NCBI GenBank assembly: GCA_964624555.1
Contig: CAZUXB010000008.1
Coordinates: 1-57,932 of the forward strand
Reading direction: 5' to 3'
Length of the DNA stretch: 57,932 nt
DNA from: SXRF01 sp964624555
GTDB lineage: Bacteria > Pseudomonadota > Alphaproteobacteria > Rickettsiales > SXRF01
Below are positions 1 to 8,181 of this stretch, one piece after another. A program made the translations under genes and the position numbers. Under the pieces are notes generated by a model. The model searched no databases and was not told the DNA's origin. It saw only the letters and a program-made list of their open reading frames with translations. Positions within the stretch are counted from its first letter, which is position 1; the number at the start of each line of letters is the position of its first letter.

Positions 1-1103
1 GTTATACGTATCCCATGATGCAGCTCATATTTTTCTTTAAGACCACGAAGTATCGAAACTGTATCTTCAACCGTAGGCTGGGCAACAAAGACCGACTGGA
101 AGCGACGGGCCAGGGCTGCGTCTTTTTCGATATACTGGCGGTATTCATCAAGAGTAGTTGCGCCTACGCAGTGCAAATCACCGCGCGCCAGAGCCGGCTT
201 AAGCAGGTTGGAGGCATCCATCGAGCCTTCCGCCTTACCTGCCCCCACCAGCGTGTGCAATTCGTCAATGAACAGAACCACATCGCCTTCGCTGGCGGCT
301 ATTTCATTAAGAACAGATTTCAGACGCTCTTCAAATTCGCCACGATACTTGGCACCGGCAACCAACGCCCCCAAATCCAACGACAACAAACGTTTGTCGC
401 GCAGGCTTTCCGGTACATCACCAGCCACCATACGTTGCGCCAGACCTTCAATAATAGCCGTTTTACCAACACCCGGTTCGCCAATAAGAACAGGGTTATT
501 CTTAGTGCGGCGCGACAATACCTGCATGGTGCGGCGTATCTCCTCATCACGTCCTATAACCGGATCGAGTTTTCCATCTTTAGCAAGCTGGGTAAAATCC
601 TTGGTATATTTTTTAAGCGCCTCAAAACTATCTTCAGCGTGTGCGGAACTTGCCACACGGCCTTTGCGCATGTCGTTTATGGCGCTATTCAATTTTTGCG
701 GAGTAACTCCGGCATCTTTAAGTATCTTTGCACTTTTGCTACCGTCCAACATTGCAATCGCCTGTAACAAGCGTTCCACAGTAACATATTCATCACCGGC
801 TTTTTTAGACAGTTCATCGGCAGAAGCAAAAAGTTTGGCTATTTCGCTGGTCGCATATAACCCACCAGCTCCGCTACCTTCCACCTTCGGCATAGCATTA
901 ATCGCTTCCGAGGCAGATTTTGCTACCATAGCAGCATCACCGCCACACGCCCTTATAAGCTTATCCGCCATCTTCTCGCGGTCTTCCAGCATAGCAGCCA
1001 GAATATGCTCCGCCGTAAAACTCTGGTGCGAATTCTTAAGGGCCAATGCTTGTGCCGCCTGAATTATAGCCTGTGATTTTTCTGTGTATTTCTCAAAATT
1101 CAT
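1..1103 (-). CDS. clpB: ClpB disaggregase, N-terminal part (cut by window edge)
   Basis: AAA+ chaperone that, with DnaK, pulls polypeptides out of aggregates in the cytoplasm. I translated the minus strand from ATG at 1103-1101 and it stays open to base 1, about 367 residues. The start MNFEKYTEKSQAIIQ opens the double Clp-N domain. NBD1 follows with Walker A GEPGVGKTAIIEGLAQ, the pore-loop region GAKYRGEFEERLK and Walker B VVLFIDELHTLVGAG. The sequence ends just after the arginine-finger region (DAALARRFQ) at the beginning of the coiled-coil middle domain. NBD2 lies outside the window. GGAG at 1112-1115 (minus strand) is a good ribosome site for this start. Long open frames on the opposite strand here are shadows. 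Confidence 0.97.
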   Translation of the reverse strand, partial: MNFEKYTEKSQAIIQAAQALALKNSHQSFTAEHILAAMLEDREKMADKLIRACGGDAAMVAKSASEAINAMPKVEGSGAGGLYATSEIAKLFASADELSKKAGDEYVTVERLLQAIAMLDGSKSAKILKDAGVTPQKLNSAINDMRKGRVASSAHAEDSFEALKKYTKDFTQLAKDGKLDPVIGRDEEIRRTMQVLSRRTKNNPVLIGEPGVGKTAIIEGLAQRMVAGDVPESLRDKRLLSLDLGALVAGAKYRGEFEERLKSVLNEIAASEGDVVLFIDELHTLVGAGKAEGSMDASNLLKPALARGDLHCVGATTLDEYRQYIEKDAALARRFQSVFVAQPTVEDTVSILRGLKEKYELHHGIRI

Positions 1104-1130
1104 AGATTATTCTCCATATTATTGACAATG

Positions 1131-1158
1131 ATGTGGGTATTAGTTTTCTATATTTCAA
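1131..1158 (-). promoter_or_regulatory. Possible heat-shock (RpoH-type) promoter of clpB
   Basis: Minus strand: TTGAAA (1158-1153), 15 bases, then CCCACAT (1137-1131), 28 bases before the clpB start codon. This resembles the sigma-32 pattern (CTTGAAA, then CCCCATNT), as expected for clpB. It is a match by eye only. Confidence 0.4.
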
Positions 1159-1190
1159 TACTCAGTGGAAAAAATAATTGAAAATAGCAA

Positions 1191-1231
1191 TTCCTTGTGC
1201 TAAAGTAAGGAAGGTATAATTTTGTAAGGAA
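1191..1231 (+). promoter_or_regulatory. Promoter and likely operator of the toxin-antitoxin pair
   Basis: A perfect -10 hexamer TATAAT (1215-1220) is flanked by GTAAGGAA at 1205-1212 and again at 1224-1231. TTCCTT at 1191-1196 forms an inverted repeat with AAGGAA at 1207-1212. No good -35 is visible at normal spacing. Repeats that bracket a -10 box just before an AbrB-type antitoxin are what autoregulation by that antitoxin would need. The second GTAAGGAA also contains the AGGA ribosome site. Confidence 0.45.
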
Positions 1232-1239
1232 TAGAACCT

Positions 1240-1479
1240 ATGGTAATGTCAACCATGACCTCTAAGGGACAAATAACTATCCCTGCCAAGATCCGTAATT
1301 TCCTTAGCCTCCATGCCGGTGATAAGCTGAATTTTATTATGCAGGAGGATGGTAAGGTTCTGCTCTCCCCAGCGAACTCCGATGTTTCCGAACTTGCAGG
1401 CTTTCTGCCGCGGCCGAAAAAGGTAGCATCATTGGCTGATATGGAAATGGCAATAAAAAAACGTGGCGGTACATTGTGA
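1240..1479 (+). CDS. AbrB/SpoVT-family antitoxin
   Basis: A 79-aa DNA-binding antitoxin expected to bind and silence the PIN toxin encoded next. Residues 6-25 read MTSKGQITIPAKIRNFLSLH, the classic swapped-hairpin AbrB/MazE-type DNA-binding motif. The C-terminal tail (SELAGFLPRPKKVASLADME) is the usual toxin-binding region of antitoxins paired with PIN proteins. AGGA ends 8 bases before the ATG. The stop TGA overlaps the GTG start of the toxin (GTGA at 1476-1479), so translation is coupled. It would repress its own promoter through the repeats at 1191-1231. The family is clear; the name VapB versus MazE-like is a matter of convention. Confidence 0.88.
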   Translation: MVMSTMTSKGQITIPAKIRNFLSLHAGDKLNFIMQEDGKVLLSPANSDVSELAGFLPRPKKVASLADMEMAIKKRGGTL

Positions 1480-1874
1480 TAGGTTTGGATACTAACCTTC
1501 TTGTTCGTTATATAGTGCGCGATGATACCCGTCAGGCCCAATTAGCAAGCTCCTATATAAAGAAAAAGCGTGATGACGGTGTATCAATGTTTATAAACCA
1601 TATTGTACTATGCGAAATAGTATGGGTTCTTGAAAGCACCTATGAGTATAGTAAAACTCAGATAGTAAATGTCTTGGAAAAGATTCTGGACATTAGTCAG
1701 TTTTCAATACCCGATGTTGACTCAGTTGTGCTAGCGCTTTCAGCTTACAAAAATTCAAAAGTTGGCTTTTCTGACGCATTAATCGGCACTACCAATAAAA
1801 TGGAAGGATGCGTTAAAACTGCTACATTTGATAAATACGCTGGCAAATTGCCAGATTTTGAGTTACTTGGTTAG
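1476..1874 (+). CDS. vapC: PIN-domain toxin (VapC-like ribonuclease)
   Basis: A 132-aa PIN-domain protein, expected to be a Mg-dependent endoribonuclease toxin that cuts tRNA or other RNA when free of its antitoxin. It starts at GTG 1476, overlapping the antitoxin stop. The acidic catalytic set is present: D5 (MIGLDTNLLVRY), E47 (LCEIVWVLE), D100 (GFSDALIG) and D119 (TATFDKYAG), so the toxin looks intact. The N-terminal GLDTNLLVRY and the middle SDALI motif are typical of VapC. It lies between the antitoxin and a DUF3108 gene whose start is one base after this stop. Confidence 0.9.
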   Translation: MIGLDTNLLVRYIVRDDTRQAQLASSYIKKKRDDGVSMFINHIVLCEIVWVLESTYEYSKTQIVNVLEKILDISQFSIPDVDSVVLALSAYKNSKVGFSDALIGTTNKMEGCVKTATFDKYAGKLPDFELLG

Positions 1875-1875
1875 A

Positions 1876-2697
1876 ATGCGTATCATCCGACTTGTTATCA
1901 ATATCACACTTCTCTTCTTTTGCCTGGCATACCCGGCTTTGGCCACAGAAACACTGACTCCAATCAATGAAAAATTATATTATGAGGCCAGCTGGTCGGG
2001 CATCAATTTTGGTAAAATAGGCATAGAGATTGACGAACAGGCCGATAGGGCCAGCGTTACCTGCGATATTGCATCTTCCGGCATCATGGCCCTGTTCATA
2101 AAACACTCCAGCCACACTACCCTCACTGCCAGCGGTAAAGATTTTTCCTACCCGGAACACGTATATGAAAGCTATTACCACACCCGTAAAAAAGCCCGTC
2201 ATGTCAAACTAACCTATAAAGGCGGCAAAATAAGCGAAGAGATAGTAGAGCCGCCGGATAACCGCGATAAACGCCCGGCAGTCCCTGATGAGGATAAAAA
2301 CAAGGCTTATGACCTGATGACCTTCTTATTACAAATGCGCACAGAAATCCTGAATGCTAAGAAAGAGGGTAAAACCAGTTTTACCATCAACGCCTATGAT
2401 GGCCGCCGCCTTACCCAGGCCGATTTTAATATTATAGGTGAGAACAGCCTCAAAATAGCCGGTGAACAACAGCCAGTCCTGGCAGTAACCGCGAGGCGGA
2501 AATTCCTTGCCGGCTACACCCAGAGCGAACTAGACGATTACGACCCAAAAGAACCAAGCATGACCGTATATTTCAGCAATGATGATAAACTTATACCGCT
2601 ACGTATGGAAGTTCCGTTCATGATGCAGAAAATAAAGGCAGACCTGATCAAAAAATGCGGGAACGGAGAATCATGCCTGCTCGGAAATAGTGACTAA
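1876..2697 (+). CDS. Exported DUF3108-family protein
   Basis: A 273-aa protein of the DUF3108 family, which occurs widely in proteobacteria and has no settled function. I chose the ATG at 1876, not the upstream in-frame start at 1828, because it begins a clear signal peptide: MRIIRLVINITLLFFCLAYP followed by ALA/TET. The mature part is beta-rich (KLYYEASWSGINFGKIGIE, then FLAGYTQSELDDYDP and MTVYFSNDDKLIPLRME), as expected for this family. It is probably periplasmic. It sits one base after the PIN toxin stop with no clear ribosome site, so it may be translationally coupled to the toxin-antitoxin operon. It converges on the DUF4167 gene. Confidence 0.8.
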   Translation: MRIIRLVINITLLFFCLAYPALATETLTPINEKLYYEASWSGINFGKIGIEIDEQADRASVTCDIASSGIMALFIKHSSHTTLTASGKDFSYPEHVYESYYHTRKKARHVKLTYKGGKISEEIVEPPDNRDKRPAVPDEDKNKAYDLMTFLLQMRTEILNAKKEGKTSFTINAYDGRRLTQADFNIIGENSLKIAGEQQPVLAVTARRKFLAGYTQSELDDYDPKEPSMTVYFSNDDKLIPLRMEVPFMMQKIKADLIKKCGNGESCLLGNSD

Positions 2698-2725
2698 TCA
2701 CTATCTCCTATTCTGAAACAGATTA

Positions 2726-3205
2726 TTATATCTCATCCCTGTCTTCCCAATTCTGCACCACTGGCTCGCCTTCTTTTTTCGGCGCTTCATAGTTGGCAGT
2801 AAGAAAAGCGGGCAAGGATGTTACATTTGTAGAGATAGAATCATCGCCTTCAGAATTTTCTGAAACATTATCCACAGTTTCAGCAATATTTTCTGCGGCC
2901 TGTTGCCCGTGTGGTACATGCACACGTTGCGGGCGGGAAGCATTTTCTTCCGCTATCATACGGAAGCAATGGTCGGCATGCTGGAAATAATTTTCGGCAA
3001 GAACACGGTCACCGGCAGAAAGCGCATCACGCGCCTGAGTCAAATATTTTTCGCGCATTGCCCCATAATTTTTACGTGGGCGGTTACTGTTATTGTTGTT
3101 CTGCCCACCGCCAGAAAAGCGTGATTTATTGTTGCGCTGCCCACTCTTATTGTTGCTAAAATTGCTGCTACTCTGTGACGCCGATTTTTTTCTGCTGTAA
3201 TTCAC
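2726..3205 (-). CDS. DUF4167 protein (alphaproteobacterial, possible RNA-associated)
   Basis: A 159-aa protein with an Asn/Ser/Lys/Arg-rich, low-complexity N-terminus (residues 1-46) and a helical DUF4167 core at about 47-90: NYGAMREKYLTQARDALSAG followed by DRVLAENYFQHADHCFRM. This core is characteristic of Alphaproteobacteria, which helps identify the organism. The C-terminal third is acidic and probably disordered. The function is unknown; the basic Asn-rich tail suggests nucleic-acid binding (inference). It is the last gene of a prfA-prmC-DUF4167 run on the minus strand, 26 bases after prmC. A DUF4167 gene between prmC and clpB is a usual alphaproteobacterial order. Confidence 0.88.
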   Translation of the reverse strand: MNYSRKKSASQSSSNFSNNKSGQRNNKSRFSGGGQNNNNSNRPRKNYGAMREKYLTQARDALSAGDRVLAENYFQHADHCFRMIAEENASRPQRVHVPHGQQAAENIAETVDNVSENSEGDDSISTNVTSLPAFLTANYEAPKKEGEPVVQNWEDRDEI

Positions 3206-3231
3206 TGTAATGTCCTCTAAAAAGTTAAAAA

Positions 3232-4128
3232 TTAGTTCTTATATTTTATAATTATAGTTCTAGGCAAACCACTTAGGTCATGCCTAACTCCCACAACCTC
3301 AAACCCATTTGCAACAGCAAGTTCCTTCAATTGCTTTTCCTGCCCCATGCCAAATTCAAACGCGGCAAACCCACTCTTTGCCAAAACCATCGGCAGTGAC
3401 CTAAATATTGTCCGGTAGCAAGCTAAACCATCTTCTCCACCATCCAGTGCCAACTTTGGCTCAAACACCGAAACTTCTGGATCGAGCGTTGGGATAACGC
3501 TGGTCGGTATATACGGTGGATTCGCCAATATTATATCAAACTTTCCTTCCAACCCATCACACCAATTCCCGGTAACAAACTGGCTTCTTCCTGCCATTCC
3601 CAGCGCCAACGCATTTTCCTTAGCCACCAAAACAGCATTATCACTATAATCTACACCGACCCCGCTTGCTGATGGAAGCTCGGAAAGCAACGCCAGAAGC
3701 AAACAGCCGGTACCGGTTCCAAGATCAAGCACCCTGTGTGCCATAGCGCGGTTCACCACCCGCTCCAGCACATATTCTATTAAAGTTTCGGTGTCGGGGC
3801 GCGGGTCAAGCGTATCCTCGCTTACCACAAAATTCATCCCCCAAAACTCACGCCTGCCTATAAGCTGCGCTATGGGTTGACGCTGCGCGCGTTTCTCAAC
3901 CAACGTCTCAAGGCGTTTATACTGCTCCATAGTTATCGGTAAATCAAGCAAAAAAAGCAGCTGCTCGCGGCTTACACCCAGCACATATTCCAGCAAAATC
4001 CGCCCATCCAGCGACGCTGTTTCAATATGCTCCTGCTGCAATCTTAGCACTGCCCAGCGTAAGGCCTCCTTGGCAATAAGTGAGTTGCCGCTGTCAGATT
4101 CTGACTTTTTACTACTTACTATACTCAT
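3232..4128 (-). CDS. prmC: Peptide chain release factor N5-glutamine methyltransferase PrmC
   Basis: Methylates the glutamine of the GGQ motif in release factors RF1 and RF2, using SAM, in the cytoplasm. It is 298 aa, a normal length. A helical N-terminal substrate-binding domain (about 15-100) contains LIGRREFWGMNF. The Rossmann methyltransferase domain has the SAM loop VLDLGTGTGCL (residues 133-143) and the catalytic motif NPPYIP (203-208). The first 17 residues are Ser/Lys-rich and could be an extension. It lies 16 bases downstream of prfA, whose product is its substrate, so the two are clearly co-transcribed. Confidence 0.96.
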   Translation of the reverse strand: MSIVSSKKSESDSGNSLIAKEALRWAVLRLQQEHIETASLDGRILLEYVLGVSREQLLFLLDLPITMEQYKRLETLVEKRAQRQPIAQLIGRREFWGMNFVVSEDTLDPRPDTETLIEYVLERVVNRAMAHRVLDLGTGTGCLLLALLSELPSASGVGVDYSDNAVLVAKENALALGMAGRSQFVTGNWCDGLEGKFDIILANPPYIPTSVIPTLDPEVSVFEPKLALDGGEDGLACYRTIFRSLPMVLAKSGFAAFEFGMGQEKQLKELAVANGFEVVGVRHDLSGLPRTIIIKYKN

Positions 4129-4144
4129 ATTTCCTTATATTCCA

Positions 4145-5215
4145 TTAAGCTAGCTCAGATAATTGCTTGGCCTGGTCATCAGCAATAAGTGCTTCTATAA
4201 ACTCGTTTAATTCACCATTCATAACCTGATCTATGTTATATGCAGTTAGATTAATGCGGTGGTCGGAAACCCGCCCCTGCGGGAAGTTATAGGTGCGTAT
4301 ACGCTCCGAGCGGTCGCCCGACCCCACCTGCTCCTTACGCGCACTGGCACGGGCGTTGGCCAGCTTCTCACGTTCTGCTTCATAGAGCCTTGCGCGCAAC
4401 ACTTTCAAGGCCTTTATTTTATTTTTTATCTGCGATTTTTCGTCCTGCTGCTGCACCGTTACGCCAGTTGGAATATGCACAATGCGCACTGCGGAGTCAG
4501 TTGTATTCACCGACTGCCCACCGGGGCCGCTAGAACGAAACACGTCAATGCGCAAATCTTTTTCTTCAATTTTAATGTCAACTTCCTCTGCTTCCGGAAG
4601 CACCGCTACCGTTGCCGCAGAAGTGTGGATGCGCCCTTGCGTTTCCGTAGCCGGAACGCGCTGCACACGGTGCACTCCTGATTCAAACTTCAGCCGTGCG
4701 AACACAGATTTCCCACTTATTTCCGCCGTTGCTTCTTTATACCCACCAGTGCCACCATCAGAGAGCGACATGATCTCAAATTTCCAGCCCTGCTTCTGCG
4801 CATAACGCTGGTACATGTTGAACAGGTCAGCGGCGAACAGCGCGGCTTCATCGCCACCAGTTCCCGCGCGCACTTCCAGTATCGCGTTCTTCTCGTCGGC
4901 AACGTCTTTGGGAAGCAATGAAAGCTGCACCTTGCGCGTGAGGGCCGGCATACCCTGGTTGATGGTATAAGCCTCTTCCTCGGCCATTTTTTTCATTTCC
5001 GCATCGCAAGCTGGATCTTTTATCATCTGCTCCAAGTCATAGAGCGATTTTTTGGCCTGCTGATATTCACGTATCACTTCAACAATCGGTGTTAAATCAG
5101 CGTATTCCTTGGAAATTTTCTGGAACTCGCTTCCCGATACATCGCCCCGCGCCAACGCATCGCCTAACTCATCATGCTTGCGTACAAGCATGTCCAATTT
5201 ATCTTCAAAACTCAT
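4145..5215 (-). CDS. prfA: Peptide chain release factor 1 (RF1)
   Basis: Recognises UAA and UAG in the ribosomal A site and triggers peptidyl-tRNA hydrolysis. It is 356 aa, full length. The tripeptide codon-recognition motif is PAT at residues 188-190 (RVQRVPATETQGRIHTS), which is the RF1 (PxT) signature and not the RF2 one. The catalytic GGQ is at 232-234 (SSGPGGQSVNTTDSAVR). The N-terminal helical domain (1-105) is intact. It sits 2 bases after the end of hisS and upstream of prmC, forming a hisS-prfA-prmC-DUF4167 translation-related operon. Confidence 0.98.
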   Translation of the reverse strand: MSFEDKLDMLVRKHDELGDALARGDVSGSEFQKISKEYADLTPIVEVIREYQQAKKSLYDLEQMIKDPACDAEMKKMAEEEAYTINQGMPALTRKVQLSLLPKDVADEKNAILEVRAGTGGDEAALFAADLFNMYQRYAQKQGWKFEIMSLSDGGTGGYKEATAEISGKSVFARLKFESGVHRVQRVPATETQGRIHTSAATVAVLPEAEEVDIKIEEKDLRIDVFRSSGPGGQSVNTTDSAVRIVHIPTGVTVQQQDEKSQIKNKIKALKVLRARLYEAEREKLANARASARKEQVGSGDRSERIRTYNFPQGRVSDHRINLTAYNIDQVMNGELNEFIEALIADDQAKQLSELA

Positions 5216-5217
5216 GA

Positions 5218-6557
5218 TTACGATGCTCTCGACATTTTATGATAATTTGACTGCAAAAACCGGTGCAGTTTGTCCATGGTCATATGTTCCTGACCGCCGG
5301 TACCAAGGTTTTTCATTGTAACATTTCCGTCCTTCACTTCACTTTCTCCAATCAGTAATGCAATAGCGGCATTCATCTTATCCGCCTTTTTCATTTTCTT
5401 ACCAATATTACCGCTGGTAATTATCTCAGCATAATAATTCCAGTTGCGTAATGTTTGCGTCAGCACCATCGCCGGAACCACCTGTTCATCATCCACCGGC
5501 ACTATCGCTATGGGGCGGCGGACAAATAATGAATCCTTATATATTCCCACCTCTTCCTGCAAGGCAAGCAACCGTTCGATACCGGCGGCAAAACCAATAC
5601 CTGCCACATCATTTCCACCCATCTGTTTAACCAGACCATCATAGCGGCCACCAGCCAACACTGTGCCCTGCGCACCGAGCAGGTCGGTAGTATATTCAAA
5701 CACCGTATGTGAATAATAATCCAGCCCGCGCACCAGTTTTGTATTCAGGTTATAATCAATACCTAAATGTTTCAGCGCTATTTTTATGAATTCAAAAAAC
5801 TCTTTGGATTCGTATAAACCACTATGTTAAATAGAAGCAAAATAANNNNNNNNNNTTTGGATTCGCTGTTAAAATAATCGGCAGCCAGCGGCGCATCTTT
5901 TATAATTTTGCGGTCGCCTTCATCCTTGGAATCGAGTATACGCAGCGGATTTTTTTCCAGACGGGTTTTGCTGTCATCGGAAAGATTATTTTTGTGGTCG
6001 CTAAAATAAGTAACCAGCGCATCGCGGTAGGCCTTCCTGCTTTCGCTGTCACCCAGTGAGTTAAGTTCTAGCTTTACATGTTTATCCAGTTGCAAATGCC
6101 GCAGCATGGCGTGGGTCATGGCGATCACTTCGACATCAGCGGTAGGGTCAGCGGCCCCCAGATACTCAGCGCCGAACTGGTGGAACTGGCGCAGGCGGCC
6201 TTTCTGCGGACGCTCGTAACGGAAGGCAGGGCCATTATAAAACACCTTGAACGGCAACTGTTCCTGCAAACCGTTAGAGATGAACGCGCGCACCACCGAA
6301 GCGGTAAATTCCGGGCGCAGGGTGATGTTCTCACCACCACGATCCATGAAACTATATGTTTCCTTATTCACCACATCGGAAGTATCACCCAGCGTGCGGT
6401 GGAATACTTCTGAGAATTCGAATATCGGCGTAGAAATTTCACCGTACCCATAGTTGCGCGCAACAGATTCCATACCCTGTACTATGGAGCAGCGTTTGAG
6501 ATTTTCTTCGGGCAAAATATCGTGCGTACCACGCACAGGCTGTAGTTTGTTACTCAT
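5218..6557 (-). CDS. hisS: Histidyl-tRNA synthetase (interrupted by an assembly gap)
   Basis: Charges tRNA-His; class II synthetase. The N-terminal part (from ATG at 6557) has motif 1 (ETYSFMDRGGENITLRPEF) and motif 2 (PAFRYERPQKGRLRQFHQFG). The C-terminal part has LVRGLDYYSHTVFEY, GGRYDGLVKQMGG, motif 3 (GIGFAAGIERLL) and the anticodon-binding domain. An N run at 5846-5855 and a frame break separate the halves. The ten bases TTTGGATTCG occur on both sides (5803-5812 and 5856-5865). Removing 5803-5855 leaves 1,287 bases (429 codons with stop) and reads smoothly as YFNSESKEFFEF across the join. The gene is therefore probably intact, 428 aa, and broken only by mis-scaffolding. Its start overlaps the end of the upstream membrane-protein gene by 8 bases. 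Confidence 0.95.
5813..5855. other. Assembly gap and spurious contig-end sequence inside hisS
   Basis: 33 bases (5813-5845) that fit no hisS codon pattern, followed by ten N (5846-5855). They are bracketed by two copies of TTTGGATTCG. The likely cause is two contigs sharing a short overlap, one with an erroneous end, joined with an arbitrary gap. Confidence 0.85.
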
Positions 6558-8181
6558 TTACTGTCTTCTTAATCCTCGCATATAGCGTATAGCGTTCAGG
6601 TTTCGGTATCGGCTCACCTTTTACAATATCTTCTTCTGCTATCGGCCCACCTTCTACTTCACCAATTTTTTCATAATTCTGCCACAAAACAGCAAAACGA
6701 ACATCGCGCGATAACACCTTAATAATATCCCGGTTTTCTGGCTCAATAGCATAATCTTTTATTTTTGCCAAATTAACATTTTCATCAACCCAGACCAATT
6801 CTGGAGGGTAAGTAGAGAAATCATGCACCAAGGTATCATAAAAAAACTGGCTTGCCTTTGTTATTTCAGGTGTTTTTACGTTTTCCTGCTCCCTTATAAT
6901 AAGCCCGGCCATTGGCCATAGCTGGTAAAAACTTCCCCGGAACACCCCCTTAGATAAAGCAATTACCGGGAAACCAGACTGCATATTGAATGCCAGGGGG
7001 TAGACATATTTACCATCGGCCCTCTTATTTATTTCCTCCAATAACTTGCCGTGGATAACGGATGGGTGATTGTAAATAAAATACCAGAATTTAGCATCAA
7101 CCCATATACAGCCTGCAATAATAGCCACAGATCCACATAGCGCAATAAACCGCCGATGGCCTATTTCCAGCCCGATATCCTCCCATATCTCAACCATGCA
7201 CAGCAATATCATAACCACCGCCAGCCCAGCCATAAAAACCAATGGGTAAAGATGGTTGAGCCACTCCTTGCGCTGCAAAACCATAAAACCGGCACATGAC
7301 AGCATCCAGACAATTATCCTCAGCGTTGTATTTCTGAAATCAGCATGCGGTTTTGCCACAAAAAACAGTGTAAATACCAACCCGCAAACCACAGCAATGA
7401 ATTTTGCTATACTGCTCCATACCGATTCATAGGTGAAGTAGGTAGCAAGCACCAACGGCACTATAGTTTTAGTATATTCCGGATAAAAATTATATATGGC
7501 AGCGAAATAGACAAGCTGCACCATACCAATTACCCAGTTATGCCAGGCAAATACTGAAGTGAATTTACGCTGCCCAAACGCGATATACAGTTCATTCATT
7601 CCCCACAACAATAGAAAAAATGGCTTAATGGCAAAACCCACCGCTGCCATAGCGATTATACCAATATTCATTATAGATTTTCTTTGTATCCCATCCTCAT
7701 CCAATGATTTAAGGAGATAGGGCAGAATCAGGGAAACAAATAATAATTCCCGCTGCCCATAAACTGCCGGCGAAAGCAGAAAAAAGCCAAAGGCAATATA
7801 AAACACGACAGCATGGAAGACTAGCTTTCCACCAAGAAAATTTTGTTTACGCAGTATATTTGCCGACAGGTAGATACTTATTATATTGAGCAAGGTCACC
7901 AGAAACGGAAAAACCAGAAGTGGCTGTATATTTAAAAACCGCCCAACATAGACTGGCAGTAAACTTATCCATAAAATAAGCGGCGGGTTGGTTTCCAGCA
8001 CATCACCATATAACTTCTGACCATCAGCCATCCGCCCTGCAGCGTAGATAAGCCAACTGCTATCCGGGTTTGGTATCATATCCATCTTCGGGAAAAAATA
8101 TACTTCACGGAGCAACGCCAGAACCGCCATCACCCCAACAGATAAAGCCAGCGCAAAAGTTGCATTAATATTACGCAGCAT
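6550..8181 (-). CDS. Polytopic membrane protein, GT-C glycosyltransferase-like
   Basis: A 543-aa integral membrane protein with about ten hydrophobic segments in residues 1-380 and a soluble C-terminal part of about 150 residues. After the first membrane segment comes an acidic loop (PNPDSSWLIYAAGRMADGQK, then LYGDVLETNPPLILW, residues 38-71). This resembles the first external loop of GT-C (ArnT/PMT-like, family 39) lipid-linked sugar transferases, where an acidic residue is catalytic. The C-terminal part is expected to lie in the periplasm. A role in transferring sugars to the envelope is inferred, and the substrate is unknown. Its start overlaps the ispG stop by 11 bases and its end overlaps hisS by 8 bases, so it belongs to this operon. 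Confidence 0.6.
   Translation of the reverse strand: MLRNINATFALALSVGVMAVLALLREVYFFPKMDMIPNPDSSWLIYAAGRMADGQKLYGDVLETNPPLILWISLLPVYVGRFLNIQPLLVFPFLVTLLNIISIYLSANILRKQNFLGGKLVFHAVVFYIAFGFFLLSPAVYGQRELLFVSLILPYLLKSLDEDGIQRKSIMNIGIIAMAAVGFAIKPFFLLLWGMNELYIAFGQRKFTSVFAWHNWVIGMVQLVYFAAIYNFYPEYTKTIVPLVLATYFTYESVWSSIAKFIAVVCGLVFTLFFVAKPHADFRNTTLRIIVWMLSCAGFMVLQRKEWLNHLYPLVFMAGLAVVMILLCMVEIWEDIGLEIGHRRFIALCGSVAIIAGCIWVDAKFWYFIYNHPSVIHGKLLEEINKRADGKYVYPLAFNMQSGFPVIALSKGVFRGSFYQLWPMAGLIIREQENVKTPEITKASQFFYDTLVHDFSTYPPELVWVDENVNLAKIKDYAIEPENRDIIKVLSRDVRFAVLWQNYEKIGEVEGGPIAEEDIVKGEPIPKPERYTLYARIKKTVNE

Noticed and set aside
208..1062. 284-aa open frame on the plus strand
   Set aside because: It is antisense to clpB, whose minus-strand translation shows Walker A, Walker B and the Clp-N domain. 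The peptide is Ser/Ala-rich and shows no domain.
1476..1874. Toxin considered as MazF
   Set aside because: The antitoxin is of AbrB/MazE type, but the toxin has the four acidic PIN residues and no MazF fold features.
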